From contig JBPPNC010000087.1 of NCBI GenBank assembly GCA_051306365.1, forward strand, positions 85,169-149,168: a stretch of 64,000 nt of DNA. The letters run 5' to 3'. The position numbers were made by a program, and so were the translations under genes. The notes under the pieces were generated by a model that did not search any database, had not been told where the DNA came from, and saw nothing but the letters and a program-made list of their open reading frames with translations. The first letter of the stretch is position 1, and every line of letters begins with the position of its first letter. This stretch comes from Svornostia sp051306365. GTDB taxonomy: Bacteria > Actinomycetota > Thermoleophilia > Solirubrobacterales > Solirubrobacteraceae. Shown here one piece after another: positions 42,537 to 50,877 of the stretch.

Positions 42537-44444
42537 ATGAGTACAACCTTCGTGCCCACCGCAGCCGCCGAGGTCGGCGGCGCGCCGGTCCGTGACATTC
42601 TCATCGTCGGTGGCAGTATCTCGGTCCTCACGATCCTCACGCTGGCGCTGGTTCTGTCCTATCGACGCGGAGACGCGCGTGGTCTTCGCCAGGTCGAGGG
42701 TGTGGTTGAACGCGTGCTGGGGATTCCGGGTTGGGCGGCGATCCCGAGCATCGCTGCGATCGGCAGCGCGCTGCTTGCGTTCGCTGGCGGTTTCTGGGAC
42801 ATCGGTGTCCACATCGACATCGGGCGTGACGAGGGGCCGCTGGGCACCGTTGCTCACTACCCGTTCATGTTCGGACTGATCGGCCTCTTCCTCTCCGGCG
42901 TACTCGCCGTCGGCATGACCCCCACCGATAGGTCCGCCTCAAGTGCTGCCGGGGTTGACGTGCCGGGCTTCGGTCGTGTGTCCGCTGCTGCGCTGCTGCT
43001 CGCCGCGGGGGGGAGCTTCGCGCTCCTCGGCTTTCCGCTGGACGATCTCTGGCACCGACTGTTCGGTCAGGATGTCACGCTGTGGGGCCCGACGCACGTC
43101 ATGTTCTTCGGCGGTGGGCTCGCTGGCGCGTTCGGCGCCACCTTGCTTCTCGTCGAGGGCGCTCGGGCTGCCGGGAGGGAGCCCTTCACCGGTGTGGGCC
43201 TGTGGAGTCGGCCGCTCCCGCTCGTGGCGGGGATTCTCGGCGGCATGCTGCTGTTCATCGGCACGCACGCCACCGACGAGTTCAACTGGGCGGTTCCCCA
43301 ATACCGAATGATCTGGCAGCCGATCCTCCTGGTCTTCTTCTCTACCGCCGGCCTCGTCGCCGCACGCATGCTCACGGCACGCGGGGGTGCACTGCTCGCA
43401 CTGGCGATCTACCTGCCCATCCAGGTTCTGCTCGCGACCCTCATCGGCGGTCCGTTGGAGCGCACGCCGCCTGCCTATCCGCTCTTCATCGCGGAGGCCC
43501 TGCTGGTAGAGGCCGTCGCGTTTCGCGCGAGCCCCCGTCAGGCGCTCCGGGTCGGTATCGTCGCGGGCGCGCTCGTCGGCACCGTTGGGTTCTGGGCCGA
43601 GTACGGGTGGTCGCACATCGCGATGCCGCTGCCCTGGCAGCCGGGTCTGCTGCCTGAGGCGATCCCGGCGGCGCTGCTCGCCGGAGTCAGCGGTGGTGTG
43701 CTCGCTGCGATGCTCGTGCACGCGCTTCGCGGCACGCTCGGCATCGTGCGGCGCCCGCTCGCCGTCTCCGTGCTCGCCGCCGCCTGCGCGGTCGCGTTGG
43801 CCGCCAACGCCGCGGTCCTCGATGCCCCGAAGGGGGTCACGGCTGCGATGCAGCTCTCAAACGTGAGGGAGGTTCCGGATGCGGCGGGTGGCGGACCGAC
43901 GACGGTGGCGGACCTCGCCGTCCGTATCAACCGGACCGATCTCACCGAGAACCCGGCATGGCTCTACGTCCTGGGCTGGCAAGGCGGCGGGCGCTTCGAG
44001 AATCGCCTCGTCGACCGCGGCGACGGCTGGCTGCGCAGCACTGCGCCGGTGCCAATCGGCGGAACGTGGAAGACGTTCGTCCGCGTGCACAAGGGGCGTA
44101 CCACGTTGGCCGTGCCCGTGCGCATGCCGGCAGACCCGGAGCTGGATTTCGCCGGGTTCCCGGCTCGCGAGACCGTCACCCGCGATTTCGCCCGCGACAC
44201 GACGTTCTTCCAGGTTGAGCGTCGCGATGACGCGCCGCGGTGGGCGTGGACGCCCGCTTCGATCCTGGTCCTGTCACTGAACATCTTCCTGATGGTGCTC
44301 GTGGCGGTTGCCGCTGTGCGCATCGGCAAGCTCGGCGGAGCGAACGAGGACGACGACTCGTCCTCGGCGACGAACAACCAGCCCACGCCGGTCGCTCCGG
44401 TTCGCTGGGAGGCGGCGGCGGGAGCGCCGGCCGGCTCGCGCTGA
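42537..44444 (+). CDS. Large multi-pass membrane protein with extracytoplasmic C-terminal domain
   Basis: A 635-residue protein with GAGGAG nine bases before the ATG. About 10-11 membrane helices span residues 20-430, among them several His/Asp/Trp-bearing segments at membrane edges (GFWDIGVHIDIGRDEG, PLDDLWHRLFG, LWGPTHVMFFGGG, HATDEFNWAVPQYR), which could bind metal or haem. Residues about 430-580 form a soluble domain (AWLYVLGWQGGGRFENRL, GGTWKTFVRVHKG). A last helix and a short polar tail follow. I do not recognise the family. It is divergent from the double TetR and probably its target. Confidence 0.7.
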   Translation: MSTTFVPTAAAEVGGAPVRDILIVGGSISVLTILTLALVLSYRRGDARGLRQVEGVVERVLGIPGWAAIPSIAAIGSALLAFAGGFWDIGVHIDIGRDEGPLGTVAHYPFMFGLIGLFLSGVLAVGMTPTDRSASSAAGVDVPGFGRVSAAALLLAAGGSFALLGFPLDDLWHRLFGQDVTLWGPTHVMFFGGGLAGAFGATLLLVEGARAAGREPFTGVGLWSRPLPLVAGILGGMLLFIGTHATDEFNWAVPQYRMIWQPILLVFFSTAGLVAARMLTARGGALLALAIYLPIQVLLATLIGGPLERTPPAYPLFIAEALLVEAVAFRASPRQALRVGIVAGALVGTVGFWAEYGWSHIAMPLPWQPGLLPEAIPAALLAGVSGGVLAAMLVHALRGTLGIVRRPLAVSVLAAACAVALAANAAVLDAPKGVTAAMQLSNVREVPDAAGGGPTTVADLAVRINRTDLTENPAWLYVLGWQGGGRFENRLVDRGDGWLRSTAPVPIGGTWKTFVRVHKGRTTLAVPVRMPADPELDFAGFPARETVTRDFARDTTFFQVERRDDAPRWAWTPASILVLSLNIFLMVLVAVAAVRIGKLGGANEDDDSSSATNNQPTPVAPVRWEAAAGAPAGSR

Positions 44445-44567
44445 GGTGAAGAGCGTGCGCCCAGAACACGTGAGCCCCGCAGCGCAGGCTGTCGCGGACC
44501 TCGGACCAAGCCAGGCCGCTTGGCGGGGGGCGCTGCGGGGTCGAGCGTCTCTCGCTGCACCTTTCCC

Positions 44568-44798
44568 ATGTTGGTCATAGCCCACGCCACACACTGGTTG
44601 ACGAGTGTCGCGTTTGCCCTGCCTGTCGTGCTGGTCCCGCTTGCGCTCTTCGGCATGACGGTGCTGGAACGGCGCCGCGCCAAGGAGCCAGGGGCCGGGG
44701 TCCGCGGTATCAGAGACGTGCCGACGTTGCCCCGTCACCAACATGAGCCGCGTGCAAGGCACTCCCGGCGTGGCGCCGGTGCGCGCCGACGTCGGTGA
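44568..44798 (+). CDS. Small single-pass membrane protein
   Basis: A 76-residue frame whose first 43 residues look real: MLVIAHATHWLTSVAFALP, then a hydrophobic VVLVPLALFGM and a basic ERRRAKE. Short proteins of the form ..H..HW....ALPVV...... followed by RRR are common beside membrane redox or copper-handling genes. The last 30 residues are low-complexity Arg-rich and may be a frameshifted tail. No clear ribosome site is seen. It lies 123 bp after the large membrane protein gene and may be part of the same unit. Confidence 0.45.
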   Translation: MLVIAHATHWLTSVAFALPVVLVPLALFGMTVLERRRAKEPGAGVRGIRDVPTLPRHQHEPRARHSRRGAGARRRR

Positions 44799-45150
44799 GG
44801 ACGCGAAAGGGGCGCGCCACTCCCGCTGGCAGCGGGTGCGCGAGGCCGTCAGGGCTCCCTTGACGACGGCGTGCTGGCCATGCTCGGCCTCGACCGTTTC
44901 GAGCGGGTCGGTGCCGTTGGTCACGAACGCGAAGCGTGCCAGTCGGGCCACAGCTCGGCCTGCGGTCCGACGAGCCGGGTGCGACTGATGGCGCATGGCA
45001 CCGCGCGGTCGCCGAGATCCGCCGGCGGCACGACGCCGGCGTTCGCCTTCGAACCCGCTGACACCGAACGCCACGCCCGGCGCGTCCCGGGCGGGCGAAG
45101 CTGCGCCCGAGGTGGGCTTCGCCTGCCGCCCACCCCGGACACACCGATAC
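44799..45150. other. 352-bp gap without a supported gene
   Basis: No frame reads as a complete protein. On the minus strand a stretch near 44800-44900 reads HAVVKGALTASRTRCQREWR and APF, reminiscent of the SDR segment (A.KGAL.ALTRTLAREWAPF), which could be a decayed dehydrogenase. The evidence is thin. Confidence 0.25.
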
Positions 45151-46383
45151 CTACGCCGCGGTGTATGCGACGGGCATCTCCTTGAGCTGGTTGACAAAGC
45201 ACGAGCGCGTCCGCCGGGGCTCGCCCGCCAGGTGGATGTCCGGGAAGCGCGCCAGCGTCTCCTCGAAGAGCACACGCAGCTCCAGGCGGGCCAGCGCGGC
45301 GCCCAGGCAGAAGTGCCGGCCGCCCGCGCCGAACGCCTGGTGCTCGGTGCGCCGCCGGATGTCGAAGCGATCGGGGTCCTCGATGACCGTTTCGTCGCGG
45401 TTGCTCGACACGTACCAGAGCAGGACCTTGTCACCCTCGCGGATCGTCGTCCCGTGGATCTCGACATCGCGCTGCGCCGTGCGGCGGAAGTGCGCGAACG
45501 CCGGGAAGCACCGCAGTGATTCCTCCACGAGGCCGGGGATCAGCGACGGATCGCTCTTGACCATCTCCAGCTGCTCCGGGTCTCGGAGCAGCGCGAGCAT
45601 CCCGCTCGCAAAGGTGGAGCGGGTCGAGTCGTTGCCCGCGGCCGCGAGCAGCCCGATGCCCGTGAAGATCTCGATGTCGTTGAGTCGCTCGCCGTCGACC
45701 TCTGCGTGCGCGAGCACCGTGAGCAGATCATCGGCGGGCTGCTCCCGGCGCAGCGCGACCTGCTCCATGAACTCGCCGAACGCGACCTCGATCGTCGCGG
45801 CGACCTCCTCGAAGCCGGGTGAGACCTCTTCGTCTCCGAACGCCAGCACCATGTTCACGCGTTCGGCGTTCTTCGCATCGTCGGCCTCGTCCATTCCGAT
45901 GAACGAGCCGATGACCCGGGAGACGACCGGCTGGGTGACATCTGTCACCAGGTCGCACCGACCCTGTGAGGCGACACGGTCGAGCGCCTTCGTCACGATG
46001 CCGCGAATGCGGTCTTCATGCTCGTTGATGCGAGCCGGCGTGAACCCTCGCTGGAAGATGGCTTTGATGCGGTCGTGGCGCGGTGGGTCCATCGAGATCA
46101 TCTGCTGCTGCTGCATGACGAGCGGCAGTCCCGGTTCGTCGAGGAGCAGGATCCCGCCGCGCTCAGAGGAGAACGTGGAGAAGTCGCGGCTGATCTCGTG
46201 AATGTCCTTCCACCGGGTGATCGACCAGAAGCCCGCCTCGTCCGGGTAGTCATTGAGTGGGCTCCAGTGAACCGGCGCTTCGCGTCGAAGCCGCGCGAAC
46301 AGGTCAAACGGCGGGCCGTCGTCCCAGAGGGACAAGTCGCTCAGGTCGATGGACTGCAGGTCGTTCTCGACGATGACGCTCAT
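45151..46383 (-). CDS. Cytochrome P450
   Basis: A 410-residue class I bacterial P450. The ATG at 46383 has GAGGAGG six bases upstream. Seen are the I-helix AAAGNDSTRST (Asn-Asp in place of the usual acid-Thr pair), the K-helix EESLR, and the haem loop FGAGGRHFCLG with the axial Cys at about residue 359. The CYP124/125/142-like style (PPRHDRIKAIFQRGFTP, LLWYVSSNRDE) suggests a sterol, terpenoid or branched-chain substrate (inferred). It is a close paralogue of 52479-53708. No redox partner gene is adjacent. Confidence 0.92.
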   Translation of the reverse strand: MSVIVENDLQSIDLSDLSLWDDGPPFDLFARLRREAPVHWSPLNDYPDEAGFWSITRWKDIHEISRDFSTFSSERGGILLLDEPGLPLVMQQQQMISMDPPRHDRIKAIFQRGFTPARINEHEDRIRGIVTKALDRVASQGRCDLVTDVTQPVVSRVIGSFIGMDEADDAKNAERVNMVLAFGDEEVSPGFEEVAATIEVAFGEFMEQVALRREQPADDLLTVLAHAEVDGERLNDIEIFTGIGLLAAAGNDSTRSTFASGMLALLRDPEQLEMVKSDPSLIPGLVEESLRCFPAFAHFRRTAQRDVEIHGTTIREGDKVLLWYVSSNRDETVIEDPDRFDIRRRTEHQAFGAGGRHFCLGAALARLELRVLFEETLARFPDIHLAGEPRRTRSCFVNQLKEMPVAYTAA

Positions 46384-46463
46384 GGTCAACCTCCTCGGTT
46401 CTCGCCGGGAATCCGGCGCGGTTTGGGGCGGTGCTCAGGGTCCGAACCGCGAGCACGGCAAAG

Positions 46464-46479
46464 TGTACCGATCGGTGGC
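46464..46479. promoter_or_regulatory. Weak copy of the 16-bp operator (ACCGATCGGT core)
   Basis: The perfect 10-bp palindrome ACCGATCGGT (46467-46476) lies in the 116-bp divergent region between the P450 and the BtrH_N gene. It keeps the CGATCG centre and the outer GC of the consensus but changes the flanking A/T pairs. Confidence 0.4.
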
Positions 46480-46499
46480 TTTCGATAACGTGCTCGATC

Positions 46500-47507
46500 A
46501 TGCGCACGGCTGCTGAGACCTTCCCCCACCGTCGCGCCGGCCACTGCGGCTCGGGCGCGCTCCGTGATCTGCTGGAGCATCACGGTCTCGACTTCGGGTC
46601 TGGGCCGCTATCGGAGGGGACGGTGTTCGGGTTGGCCGGCGGCTTGGGCTTCTTCTTCGCGGAGATCCCGCAGATCGCACCGCCCATCTATCTGGTGGGG
46701 CGTACCGGCGATCTCGAGCGTGACGTCGCCGCGCATCTGAATGCCGAAATCGAGGTCCGGGAGACCGATGATCCTGTCGAGGGCTGGGCATGGGTGACGG
46801 ACGAAATCGATGCCGGCCGGCCGCCGATGGTGTGGGCGGACATCGCCGAGCTCGAGTACCTGCGCGTGCGCATGAGCAACACGCGCCACGACATCGTCGT
46901 CGTCGACTACGACAGCGACGCTCAGGTTGCCTGGATCGCCGATAACGACCGCGACGAGCTGCAGCGGTGCTCATTGGATTCACTGGCGGCGGCCCGGAAC
47001 TCCAGCGGATTCCCCGGGCCGAATCGCCACACCACGTTCCTGTACCGCTGGCCTGATCGGCTCCCCGACCCCGGTATCGCGACCCAGCGGGCGCTGGCGT
47101 GCGCGGTTCGGAACATGCGTACCGCGCCCGCCTCGGTGGGAGGCCTCGACGGGGGGCTTGGGCTGGCCGGCGTGGCCGCTTTTTGCGAAAGCTACCCGCG
47201 TTGGCCTGAGACGTTCGCGACCGGCATGGACGAGGTGCTTCGCGGCCTACGAGTGTTCATCGTCAAGGCCGGGACGGGAGGGGCCATGTTCCGCTCTCTC
47301 CACGCCGAGTTCCTGCGCGAGATGGCAGGCGCGCTCGGGGGATCCGCGCTGCTGGCGGCCGCGTCGATCTACGAGGAACTGGCCGCGCGATGGGTCGACC
47401 TCGCCACGTGCGCGGAGGCGGGCGATCACGCGGCGGGACTGCCGCTCGTCGAGGAGATCGGGCGCCTCGAGGTCTCCGGCGTCGCCGCGATGGAAGCGGC
47501 ACTGTGA
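46500..47507 (+). CDS. BtrH_N domain protein (DUF4872-type)
   Basis: A 335-residue protein. The N-terminal half follows the BtrH_N pattern: RRAGHCGSGALRDLLEHHG, then LSEGTVFGLAGGLGFFF and later ARNSSGFPGPNRHTTF. BtrH is the acyltransferase that moves the gamma-L-glutamyl-AHBA side chain in butirosin synthesis; its conserved Cys fits the Cys in GHCGS. The C-terminal half is helical, as in the paired DUF4872 region. The natural substrate here is unknown. Its TGA overlaps the GTG of the thioesterase gene, so the two are coupled. Confidence 0.75.
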   Translation: MRTAAETFPHRRAGHCGSGALRDLLEHHGLDFGSGPLSEGTVFGLAGGLGFFFAEIPQIAPPIYLVGRTGDLERDVAAHLNAEIEVRETDDPVEGWAWVTDEIDAGRPPMVWADIAELEYLRVRMSNTRHDIVVVDYDSDAQVAWIADNDRDELQRCSLDSLAAARNSSGFPGPNRHTTFLYRWPDRLPDPGIATQRALACAVRNMRTAPASVGGLDGGLGLAGVAAFCESYPRWPETFATGMDEVLRGLRVFIVKAGTGGAMFRSLHAEFLREMAGALGGSALLAAASIYEELAARWVDLATCAEAGDHAAGLPLVEEIGRLEVSGVAAMEAAL

Positions 47508-47986
47508 GCGCGACCAGGGGTCCCGCGATCCCGCCTCATCACGCGAACTGCTTCGGCTGCGGCCCGGAGAACCCAGCCGGGCTGCAGATGCGCATGTGGC
47601 AGGAGGACGATCGCGCGTGCGCAGAGATCGTGCTCGACACCCGCCACGAGGGTGCCCCCGGATTCGCACACGGGGGCGCGGTCGCTGCGGCACTTGATGA
47701 CCTGTTCGGCGGGGTGCTGGTGATCCTGCGCATCCCGGCCGTGACGGCCAGGCTGAGCGTGGACTACCGGGCGCCCGTGTTGCTCGGGCGACCTCTGCGG
47801 CTGAGCGGCTCCTGCACTCACGTGGATGGACGCAAGCTGACGATGCAGGGCTCGGTCTACGACCAAGACCGGCTCGTCGCCGAGGCGCAGGCCCTGTTCG
47901 TCGAGGTTGCCGTGGATCACTTTCGTCAGAGCGGCAAGGAGGGCATGGAGCATTGGGGAGTCGATCGGGTCGAGCAGCCAGGGTAA
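47504..47986 (+). CDS. PaaI-type hotdog thioesterase
   Basis: A 160-residue hotdog protein. Seen are NCFGCGPENPAGLQ, PGFAHGGAVAAALDDLFGG (the HGG catalytic helix with its acidic residue) and LSVDYRAPVLLGRPLRLSG. The start overlaps the BtrH_N stop (GTGA). Hydrolysis or handling of an acyl-CoA or acyl-thioester that the BtrH_N protein uses or makes is a reasonable inference. Confidence 0.88.
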   Translation: MSATRGPAIPPHHANCFGCGPENPAGLQMRMWQEDDRACAEIVLDTRHEGAPGFAHGGAVAAALDDLFGGVLVILRIPAVTARLSVDYRAPVLLGRPLRLSGSCTHVDGRKLTMQGSVYDQDRLVAEAQALFVEVAVDHFRQSGKEGMEHWGVDRVEQPG

Positions 47987-47991
47987 CCGCG

Positions 47992-48609
47992 TCACGGTCC
48001 GGTCGCCACCGACGAGACGCCCTCGAGGAACACGCGGAACTCCGCGATGCCGTCGTGAAGGTCCGGCGTACTCCCGCGCTCGACATACTCCAGGATCAGC
48101 CCCTGGATACCGGCAAGGATGAGGACGTCGAGCGCGGGCCGGCGCATATGCAGGACGCGTCCGCGAGCCAGCGCATTGTCGATGAGCATGGCGATCACGG
48201 CGCGCATACGATCGGTGATGTAGTTGGCGGCGGGCCGCAGGCCGTCGTTGGTGATCGCCTCAGTACGCAGGCCGAACCATGCCACGAGCAGGGCTCGATC
48301 GCTGGTGATCGCCTCCCACATGCGCTCGAATCCGCGGGCGACGATGTCGGCTGGGTCCTCGAGCCCGAGCACGCTCTGCTCGAGCTGATCGACCAGGCGC
48401 CCGCCGACGACCCGCACGACATGATCGAACAGGCCGTCGCGTGAGCCGAAGTAGTAGACGACGGCGCGCTTGCCGAGCGAGGACTCGTCGCCGACACGCT
48501 GGAGCGAGGTCGCGGCGTAACCGTCCCGTGCCAGGCAGCGGAGCGCGGCGTCGATGATCGTTTCGGCCCGCTGCTCACCCTTTCGTGAACGCCCTGTAAC
48601 CGTCCGCAT
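47992..48609 (-). CDS. TetR family regulator, paralogue of 34531-35169
   Basis: A 205-residue TetR protein. The HTH (AALRCLARDGYAATSLQRVG, then LGKRAVVYYFGSRDGLFDHV) is followed by a ligand domain with DRALLVAWFGLRTEAITN. The start at 48609 matches the paralogue; a GTG lies two codons upstream. It is divergent from a P450 gene whose promoter carries a GTGAACGAACGTTAGC site, and convergent with the thioesterase. It is a leading candidate for the protein reading that motif (inferred). Confidence 0.88.
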   Translation of the reverse strand: MRTVTGRSRKGEQRAETIIDAALRCLARDGYAATSLQRVGDESSLGKRAVVYYFGSRDGLFDHVVRVVGGRLVDQLEQSVLGLEDPADIVARGFERMWEAITSDRALLVAWFGLRTEAITNDGLRPAANYITDRMRAVIAMLIDNALARGRVLHMRRPALDVLILAGIQGLILEYVERGSTPDLHDGIAEFRVFLEGVSSVATGP

Positions 48610-48613
48610 CGTC

Positions 48614-48635
48614 ACGAGCCTAGGTTACGGCTCGT
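48614..48635. promoter_or_regulatory. Inverted repeat just upstream of the TetR start
   Basis: ACGAGCC, eight bases (TAGGTTAC), GGCTCGT: perfect 7-bp arms beginning five bases upstream of the ATG of the TetR gene. It suits an autoregulatory site or a leader hairpin. Confidence 0.4.
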
Positions 48636-48732
48636 GCGGGTTGACGTCCGCCGCTCCCCCTGCCCGGCGGGTCCGATCACAGACCGTGGGTGACGCCGTC
48701 CGGCCCCACCGCCAAGCCGGCGAATCCGGGCA

Positions 48733-48748
48733 GTGAACGAACGTTAGC
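48733..48748. promoter_or_regulatory. Candidate operator (GTGAACGAACGTTAGC)
   Basis: It lies 20 bp before the P450 ATG at 48768. It differs from the reverse strand of 55077-55092 at only two of 16 positions. Confidence 0.6.
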
Positions 48749-48767
48749 TGTCTGGTAGTGTTTCCCC

Positions 48768-50126
48768 ATGCCGCCGCTCCGCGCGCCTCGCCACAGCAGG
48801 AAGCTTCCCCCGACGGTTCGTCTGCCAGCGCTCGCGCAGACCGCGTGGTTCCTGAAGAGTCCTCACGGGTTCACCGAATACAACGCGCAGCGTCTCGGGC
48901 CCGTATTTCGTGCTCGAATCCTCGGGTTCGGGAGCGGGGAGTTCGCGTTCGTCTCGGACCCCGCCCTCATTGAACGGGTGTTCACCTACCGAGGGTCGAA
49001 TCTGCTCGCGGGACGAGCTGCCTACACGACCATCGAGCCCGTCGGGGGTCCGAACTCGCTGCTGGTCCTCGACCCTCCGCGGCATCTTGAAGAACGCAAG
49101 CTCATGCTGCCGGCGTTCCACGGCGACCGCATGCGCTCCTACCGCGACCTCATTGCGGAGGAGACCCGCAGGTCAATAGCGTCATGGCCCTCTGGGGTGC
49201 CGTTCTCACTGCGACCGCGCTTCGCGGAGATCGCGCTTGATGTGATCATGCGCGCGGTCTTCGGCCTGTCCCGCGGGCCGAACTACAGCGATCTCCGTGC
49301 GGCGCTGCTCTCGGTGGTGGAGAACGACCGCATGATCAGCCTGGCGCTCATGCTCCCCGCGATCAGGCGTGATGTCGGACCCTGGAGATCGTGGTCGAAC
49401 TTCCGCCGTCAGATCAAAGCGACCGACGAGCTCATCTTCCGCGAGATCGAAGAGCGCTGGAATGACCGTGACCTCTCGTCGCGAGACGACATTCTTTCGA
49501 TGCTGCTGCTCGCCCGCCGGGACGATGGCTCGGCCCTGACGATGGAGGAGCTTCGCGACGAACTGGTCACCATGCTCTTGGCCGGTCACGAGACGACCGC
49601 GACGGCGCTGGCGTGGACGTTCGACCAGCTGTTCCGCAATCCGCACGTGCTCGAAGAGCTTCAGGCCAACGTCGCCTCGGACGATCCGGACCCGGCACTG
49701 ATCGACGCGGTGATCTACGAGGCGCTGCGCGTGCGGCCGGTCATCCCGTTCGTCGTGCGCACCCTCACCGAGCCGTGGGAGCTTGCGGGATACGAGCTCC
49801 CGGCCGGGTGCACTGTCGCTCCGGCGATCTATGCGGTTCATCGGGATCCGCGCCTGTATCCCGACCCAGGTCGGTTCGACCCGACCCGATTCCTGGAACG
49901 GCGTCCGGGCACCTATGAGTGGCTGCCGTTCGGAGGGGGAACCCGCCGCTGCATCGGGGCGAGCTTCGCGCTGTTCGAGATGCGCACCGTGGTGGAGACC
50001 GTGCTTTCGGAGACGACGCTGCGTCCGGAGTCGCCCCGCCCGGAGCGAATCCGGCGCAGGGCGTTCATGCTCGTTCCGGCACACGGAACACCGGCAGTCA
50101 ACCGCCCGCTCCGGGCCGCCGCTTGA
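48768..50126 (+). CDS. Cytochrome P450
   Basis: A 452-residue P450 of a different type from the other two. The I-helix is LLAGHETTATALAWTFDQL, the K-helix YEALRVRPVIPFVVRT, and the haem loop FGGGTRRCIGASFALFEM with Cys at about 395. The N-terminal LPPTVRLPALAQTAWF and PHGFTEYNAQRLGPVFRAR and the GHETTA style recall CYP110/CYP138-like or eukaryote-like microsomal enzymes, which accept fatty acids or terpenoids (inferred). Its promoter carries the 16-bp operator. No ribosome site is obvious (TTTCCCC before ATG). Confidence 0.92.
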   Translation: MPPLRAPRHSRKLPPTVRLPALAQTAWFLKSPHGFTEYNAQRLGPVFRARILGFGSGEFAFVSDPALIERVFTYRGSNLLAGRAAYTTIEPVGGPNSLLVLDPPRHLEERKLMLPAFHGDRMRSYRDLIAEETRRSIASWPSGVPFSLRPRFAEIALDVIMRAVFGLSRGPNYSDLRAALLSVVENDRMISLALMLPAIRRDVGPWRSWSNFRRQIKATDELIFREIEERWNDRDLSSRDDILSMLLLARRDDGSALTMEELRDELVTMLLAGHETTATALAWTFDQLFRNPHVLEELQANVASDDPDPALIDAVIYEALRVRPVIPFVVRTLTEPWELAGYELPAGCTVAPAIYAVHRDPRLYPDPGRFDPTRFLERRPGTYEWLPFGGGTRRCIGASFALFEMRTVVETVLSETTLRPESPRPERIRRRAFMLVPAHGTPAVNRPLRAAA

Positions 50127-50186
50127 CATGTGAGACACGCTTGTGCGTCCTCCAACGTGAGGCGTGCGCGTTTCGATGCGCTGACG

Positions 50187-50747
50187 TCAGTCGTCTGACC
50201 GGTGCTCGGTTCCCGCGAGGGCGCCAAGGCCGATGGACACCAGCAGCCCAGGTAGGTCGTCAACCTGGCGGGCATCGCGTGGCCAGTACGCCGCGGACAG
50301 CAGGAGTCCAATCGTCGCGAACGCCGTGGTGACGAGTTCGCTCGTGGCCCTCTCGGGGTAGCACCGCGCGAGAACCTCCACCCAACGGTCCACATGCTGT
50401 CGCTGGCGTCGGGCGAGGCGCCGCCGCGCCTCCGACGGCAGGGACCGGTCCTCCCGCGCGTAGATGCTCACCAACGCCGAGTCCGTCAGCGAGAATTCCG
50501 CTTGGGCGCGGACCAGCGCCTCAAGATCGCGGAACGGATCGTCCGTCGGTGCGGGCACGAGCAGCAGGAGACGATCCATCGCCTCGTCAAACAGCGTCGA
50601 GAGGATTTCGTCCTTCCCGGCGAAGTGCCGGTAGATCGCTGGGCCAGAGACCCCTGCGGCTTCGCCCAACTCATCGACGCCGACGGCGTCAAAGCCCCGT
50701 TCGTAGAACAGCCGCGTGGCGGCGTCCAGGATCTTCTGGTCCCGCAC
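50187..50747 (-). CDS. TetR family regulator
   Basis: A 186-residue TetR protein: AATRLFYERGFDAVGVDELG, then EAAGVSGPAIYRHFAGKDEI. The C-terminal domain includes YAREDRSLPSEARRRLARRQ, a segment typical of the SACE_7040/KstR2-like helical ligand domain. It is convergent with the P450 at 48768, and 130 bp upstream lies the 3' end of the GMC oxidoreductase gene. The start is GTG at 50747. The target is unknown. Confidence 0.88.
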   Translation of the reverse strand: MRDQKILDAATRLFYERGFDAVGVDELGEAAGVSGPAIYRHFAGKDEILSTLFDEAMDRLLLLVPAPTDDPFRDLEALVRAQAEFSLTDSALVSIYAREDRSLPSEARRRLARRQRQHVDRWVEVLARCYPERATSELVTTAFATIGLLLSAAYWPRDARQVDDLPGLLVSIGLGALAGTEHRSDD

Positions 50748-50877
50748 GGCGGCCGATGCTACCTGTCAGGGATGTGCCGCGTCCGTGATCTCGCGGAGAG
50801 CGCGGGCTCCGGAGTCAGGCGGCTCGTGTTGGTTGGTTCCGTATTCACAGGGCCACGCCCGCCCGGCGCTTGAAGTG

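Noticed and set aside
44800..44910. Possible short-chain dehydrogenase remnant
   Set aside because: Only about 25 residues resemble an SDR, the Tyr is absent and neighbouring sequence does not fit; kept as a note on the gap, not as a gene.
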